From an uncultured Eubacteriales bacterium (lineage in GTDB: Bacteria > Bacillota > Clostridia > TANB77 > CAG-508), in assembly GCA_902488785.1 (NCBI GenBank), contig CABTXJ010000008.1, forward strand, positions 1 to 17,225: DNA of 17,225 nucleotides. Reading direction: 5' to 3'. The translations under genes were made by a program, and so were the position numbers. Numbering within the stretch: the first letter of the stretch is position 1; each line of letters begins with the position of its first letter. Of this stretch, positions 14,081 through 17,225 are shown piece after piece. The notes below the pieces were generated by a model. The model worked only from the letters and a program-made list of their open reading frames with translations. It did no database searches and was not told the origin of the DNA.

Positions 14081-15277
14081 ATGGAAAATTCCAAAGAGAA
14101 AATAGTATCAATACTATTAATAATATCGATTATATTAACCATAATAATGCCAATTTCATATGCAGAAAGCTTAAATGAAAAAAAGCAAAAAGTTAATAAT
14201 GAGATAAAAAATAATGAAAACAAGGTCAATCAAATTAAAACAGAAGTAAATAATATTTCTAATGATCTTAAAAATATAATGAATCAGATAACAACTAAAG
14301 AAGAAGAAATTAATAATTTACAAGTAGAAGCAGGAGATCTTTCTAATGAAGTTAAAAAAATGGAAACAGAAGTAAATAACTTAAAAAAGAAACAAGAAGA
14401 AAAACAAAAACTGCTTAAAAAAAGAATGAAAGCAATATATATGAATGGATCAGTTTCATATTTAGAATTACTTGCAAATTCAGAAGACCTTACAACACTA
14501 ATATCTAACTATAATATGATATCACAAATAAATGAAGTAGATAATAAGCTAATTAATCAAACAGAAAATGAAAGACAAAAAATTGATGCAACATCTTCTG
14601 AGATACAAGTTAAAAAGAAAATAGTAGAAGAAAAGAAAAATGCAATAGAAAAAGCAAAACAAGAAAATGAAAATTTAAAAAGACAAAAAGAAGAAAAAGT
14701 ACAAACTTTAGGTGAAGAAGAAAAGAAAACAGTAGCAAAATTAGATGATTTAAAAAGAGAACAAGCTGCCATTTCGAATGAAATAATGGAATATGAAAGA
14801 AGAAAGCAAGCTGCAATAAGAGCAGCAAGAGCTGGAAAAAGTAGTGGTGGTAAAAGTGAATATATTGAACATTATGTAGGTGGTAGATTTGGCTGGCCAG
14901 TACCAGGAAATTATGGAATAACTACTCCATATGGAAAGGGTGGTAAATATTGGTCAAGTGGTTATCATACAGGCGTTGATTTTGCATCACCAGCTGGTAC
15001 TCCAATATATGCTGCAAATGATGGAATAGTAGTTTCAGCAGTATATAAAGGTGCATATGGAATGCATGTAATAATAGATCATGGTGGAGGATTATATACA
15101 TTATATGCACACGGTAGTGCACTTTTAGTTTCAGCAGGTCAAAGAGTAAAAAGAGGAGAACAAATAGCGAAAGTAGGACAAACAGGTAATGCATATGGAA
15201 ACCATTTACATTTTGAAGTAAGAAAGGGTGGATCAGGATACTTTAATCATGTTAATCCAATGCCATATTTAAGATAA
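14081..15277 (+). CDS. Secreted coiled-coil M23 peptidase, PcsB/EnvC-like FtsEX partner
   Basis: A 398-residue exported protein. Residues 1-28 form a signal peptide (basic start, hydrophobic core, likely cut after ISYA). A long Lys/Glu-rich coiled coil (about 30-250) is interrupted by KAIYMNGSVSYLELLANSED (117-136), a segment typical of PcsB/EnvC-type proteins. The C-terminal M23 (LytM) domain is about 280-398 with the full zinc set: His296 and Asp300 in HTGVD and His377 of HLH. His344 (YAHG) and His375 fill the remaining catalytic positions. The domain looks enzymatically competent, unlike E. coli EnvC, which only activates amidases. By analogy the coiled coil binds the FtsX extracellular domain, which then releases the peptidase to cut peptidoglycan cross-links at division. 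GGAGG (14065-14069) lies within the end of ftsX. The start follows the ftsX stop by six bases. Confidence 0.92.
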   Translation: MENSKEKIVSILLIISIILTIIMPISYAESLNEKKQKVNNEIKNNENKVNQIKTEVNNISNDLKNIMNQITTKEEEINNLQVEAGDLSNEVKKMETEVNNLKKKQEEKQKLLKKRMKAIYMNGSVSYLELLANSEDLTTLISNYNMISQINEVDNKLINQTENERQKIDATSSEIQVKKKIVEEKKNAIEKAKQENENLKRQKEEKVQTLGEEEKKTVAKLDDLKREQAAISNEIMEYERRKQAAIRAARAGKSSGGKSEYIEHYVGGRFGWPVPGNYGITTPYGKGGKYWSSGYHTGVDFASPAGTPIYAANDGIVVSAVYKGAYGMHVIIDHGGGLYTLYAHGSALLVSAGQRVKRGEQIAKVGQTGNAYGNHLHFEVRKGGSGYFNHVNPMPYLR

Positions 15278-15350
15278 TACTAGAAAATAGTATAAAAATG
15301 TATTATAATGATTGTAATATAATTTAAAATATAATAAGAAAAGTAAGGTT

Positions 15351-16769
15351 ATGAAAAAAGGTAGTATAGAAAAAAATATTAATAATAATATATATAAAAG
15401 TATATGTATAGTTATTATAGCTATACTACTTTTTATATGTTTAATATATGTAAAAAAAATCTCAGGCATAGATAGATATATAGGAGAAAATATTGAAAAA
15501 GATGTAAATATAAATAAATATAATCAAAAACAAAATAATGATTTAGAAAAGAAAAGAGAAGAAATTAACAAATCTCTTTCAAAGAATGTATATAATTCTT
15601 TGAAAGTTAAACAAGATATGTCTAATACTTTTAGAGAAGTTATGGAGCTTCAAAACCAAATAACAATAAATGATGCTCAGATACAAGGATTAATAGAACA
15701 AATTAATATATTAAATCAATATATAGCAAATACCAAAAAAGTTATAAAAACACTAGAAAGTCAAAAAAATGCAAGAGAAGATATGGCTAAAAAAAGACTT
15801 AAAACAATATATATGAATGGTGAAAATAAAAAACTAGAAGTACTACTTTCATCTAAAGGAATATTAGATTTCTTTTCTAACTACTATATGATACAAGAAA
15901 TAAATGAGCTAGATAATAATATAATTCTAAATGTTGCAAGAAACAGACAGATAATTAGAAAAGCAGAAGATAACCAAGTTATGTATGAAAAGCAATTATT
16001 AGAAAAAGGACAACAATTACAAAAAATAAAACAAAGTAATCAAAATTATATTGTACTTAAAAACGCTAAATTAAGTACATTAACAGAAGAAGAAAAACAA
16101 CTTGCAAATAATATTGAAACTCTAGAAAAAGAAAGGCTTTCAATAGAGGCAGAAATTTCAAGAGAAGCAATGATACTTCCAAGTATTGGTGCATATGTAG
16201 GAGGAGTTTTTGCATGGCCTGTACCTTCTTGTAATTCATTAAAATGGATAACTGCAAGATATGGTGAAGGATGGAATTCTGGATACCCAGGTCCTAATCA
16301 TTCTGGAGTAGATATTGCAATACCTTCTTCAGAAGTTGGAAGACATGTGGCAGTTGCGGCACAAGATGGTAGAGTAATAGTTGCAGTAGGAGATAAAAAG
16401 GGTAGTAGAAGAAGTTACGGTAACTATATTGTTATAGACCATGGTGGCGGAATATATACATTATATGGACATGCTGACTCTATTATGGTACAAAGAGGGC
16501 AATATGTTAAAAAAGGCGAACCAATAATGTTTGTAGGAAGCACTGGAAACTCTACAGGACCACATCTACATTTTGAAGTACGTATTGGTGGACCTAATTA
16601 TTCTAACAAGAAGGACCCATTACCTTTCATAACAAATCAAAAAAGCCCTGAAACATATATACAAAATAATACAAATGATAATGTGATAAATCAAAATACA
16701 CAAAATAATACAAAAAATATACAAAATAATAATACAGTAGGTAAATCAAATAGTATTAATTTGAATTAG
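15351..16769 (+). CDS. Membrane-anchored coiled-coil M23 peptidase, paralogue of the preceding gene
   Basis: A 472-residue protein with the same architecture as its neighbour but anchored. A hydrophobic segment (about 16-34) lacks a convincing cleavage site. A coiled coil (about 50-272) contains KTIYMNGENKKLEVLLSSKG (151-170), matching the neighbour's segment. The M23 domain (about 285-428) has His317 and Asp321 (HSGVD), His374 (YGHAD), and His405/His407 (HLHFE), so it should be active. An insertion with extra loops (PSCNSLKWI; VGDKKGSRRSYGN) distinguishes it. The C-terminus (about 430-472) is an Asn/Gln-rich low-complexity tail absent from the first protein. The ribosome site is weak (TAAGG at 15344-15348, two bases from ATG), suggesting lower translation. 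It may be a second FtsX effector, or one that has left FtsEX control. Confidence 0.88.
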   Translation: MKKGSIEKNINNNIYKSICIVIIAILLFICLIYVKKISGIDRYIGENIEKDVNINKYNQKQNNDLEKKREEINKSLSKNVYNSLKVKQDMSNTFREVMELQNQITINDAQIQGLIEQINILNQYIANTKKVIKTLESQKNAREDMAKKRLKTIYMNGENKKLEVLLSSKGILDFFSNYYMIQEINELDNNIILNVARNRQIIRKAEDNQVMYEKQLLEKGQQLQKIKQSNQNYIVLKNAKLSTLTEEEKQLANNIETLEKERLSIEAEISREAMILPSIGAYVGGVFAWPVPSCNSLKWITARYGEGWNSGYPGPNHSGVDIAIPSSEVGRHVAVAAQDGRVIVAVGDKKGSRRSYGNYIVIDHGGGIYTLYGHADSIMVQRGQYVKKGEPIMFVGSTGNSTGPHLHFEVRIGGPNYSNKKDPLPFITNQKSPETYIQNNTNDNVINQNTQNNTKNIQNNNTVGKSNSINLN

Positions 16770-16783
16770 GTGAAGAGGAAAAA

Positions 16784-17176
16784 ATGCAAGAACATGATAC
16801 ATTGAAAAGTATAAACAAAGATAGTAATGAAAGACTTAGAAAAAATGCAAAATATTATGATGACGTATTTAGCAAGTTTGATGAAGATAATATAATAGAA
16901 GAACAAAATAATATTAATATGAGAAATAATAACTATAATAATATTGTAAATAATAATAATAATATAACTAATAGTTTTAATTCTAATAGCAACAATAGTT
17001 CATATAATAGGTTAAGACAAAATGTACAATTTGAAGAAGACATACCAACTATTAGTGTACACAACAAGAAAAAAAAGAACCTTAAATGGGATATGACACC
17101 ACTTGATTTAATAATATATGTTTTTATTTTAGTAATGTTCATATTTTCTGTAATTATGATAATATCTTCAAGATAA
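16784..17176 (+). CDS. Asn-rich tail-anchored protein of unknown function, 130 residues
   Basis: I do not recognise this protein. It has a charged N-terminal region (1-37) including NERLRKNAKYYDDVF, an Asn-rich low-complexity stretch (about 38-80), a short conserved-looking segment QFEEDIPTISVHNKKKKNLKW (82-102, cited as a region), and a single C-terminal hydrophobic helix (about 106-127) ending in SSR. With no signal peptide, it would sit in the membrane with its bulk in the cytoplasm. AGAGG (16774-16778) is five bases before ATG, and the gene starts 14 bases after the second M23 gene, so it probably belongs to the ftsEX operon. The position suggests a link to division or cell-wall hydrolysis, but that is inference from gene order. 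No terminator is visible in the 49 bases after it. Confidence 0.7.
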   Translation: MQEHDTLKSINKDSNERLRKNAKYYDDVFSKFDEDNIIEEQNNINMRNNNYNNIVNNNNNITNSFNSNSNNSSYNRLRQNVQFEEDIPTISVHNKKKKNLKWDMTPLDLIIYVFILVMFIFSVIMIISSR

Positions 17177-17225
17177 TAAAAATAAGATAATAAAAAGTAA
17201 AAAATATATAAGTAAAACAAAATAA

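Noticed and set aside
15277..15293. ATACTA / TAGTAT hairpin between the two M23 genes
   Set aside because: Only six weak base pairs and no T-run after it, so it is not a terminator. TATAAT boxes nearby (15304-15309, 15318-15323) lack -35 boxes, so no internal promoter is called.
1..17225. Recoded TGA (Mollicutes-type genetic code)
   Set aside because: TGA ends the AbiEi gene at a normal ATGA junction, no gene contains an in-frame TGA, and Trp is written TGG throughout.

Overview
The window is very AT-rich, and every convincing gene lies on the + strand. Codon choice strongly favours A/T, Shine-Dalgarno sites are purine-rich (AAGGAG, GGAGG), and TGA is used as a stop, with Trp encoded by TGG. 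There is a class B sortase, a WecA/TagO-type polyprenyl-phosphate sugar transferase and an FtsEX/M23 cell-wall module. Together these point to a Gram-positive Bacillota, most likely a low-GC member of Clostridia. No species can be named from the sequence. No rRNA, tRNA, IS element or CRISPR array was seen.

Layout. (1) 1-990: 3' part of a WecA/TagO/MraY-superfamily phosphosugar transferase, ending in a hairpin terminator. (2) 1232-2143: sortase B with a coiled-coil stalk, with its own promoter and terminator. (3) 2369-6390: a tightly packed operon of an ABC ATPase, a 1013-residue permease made of two FtsX-like halves, and a small GIY-YIG nuclease; both junctions are stop, one base, ATG. (4) 6513-6731: a 72-residue unknown protein behind a strong promoter with a perfect palindrome near the predicted start site. 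(5) 6839-9722: an AbiEi-type antitoxin/regulator without its usual AbiEii toxin, overlapping by ATGA a degenerate GT-B-like protein, followed by a second, paralogous GT-B protein that keeps the EX7E motif. A divergent PRPP synthetase (9858-10832) follows with no visible terminator in between. (6) 10833-12084: a complex leader region with two extended -10 promoters and a 12-codon ORF, then an unrecognised soluble protein and a small three-helix membrane protein. (7) 12481-17176: ftsE, ftsX, a secreted PcsB/EnvC-like M23 peptidase, a membrane-anchored paralogue of it, and an Asn-rich tail-anchored protein.

How the genes fit together. Most have envelope roles. The WecA/TagO enzyme would start lipid-linked glycopolymer synthesis, sortase B would attach surface proteins, and FtsEX would gate peptidoglycan hydrolysis by the coiled-coil M23 proteins outside the membrane. 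The large ABC permease has two big extracellular domains and probably acts on the envelope or on peptides. The GT pair probably modifies a surface molecule or a protein.

The part least explained by known systems is the AbiEi / pseudo-glycosyltransferase / glycosyltransferase unit at 6839-9722. The second is the FtsEX locus with two M23 partners in different anchoring states. Functional links between genes are inferred from order and spacing only.
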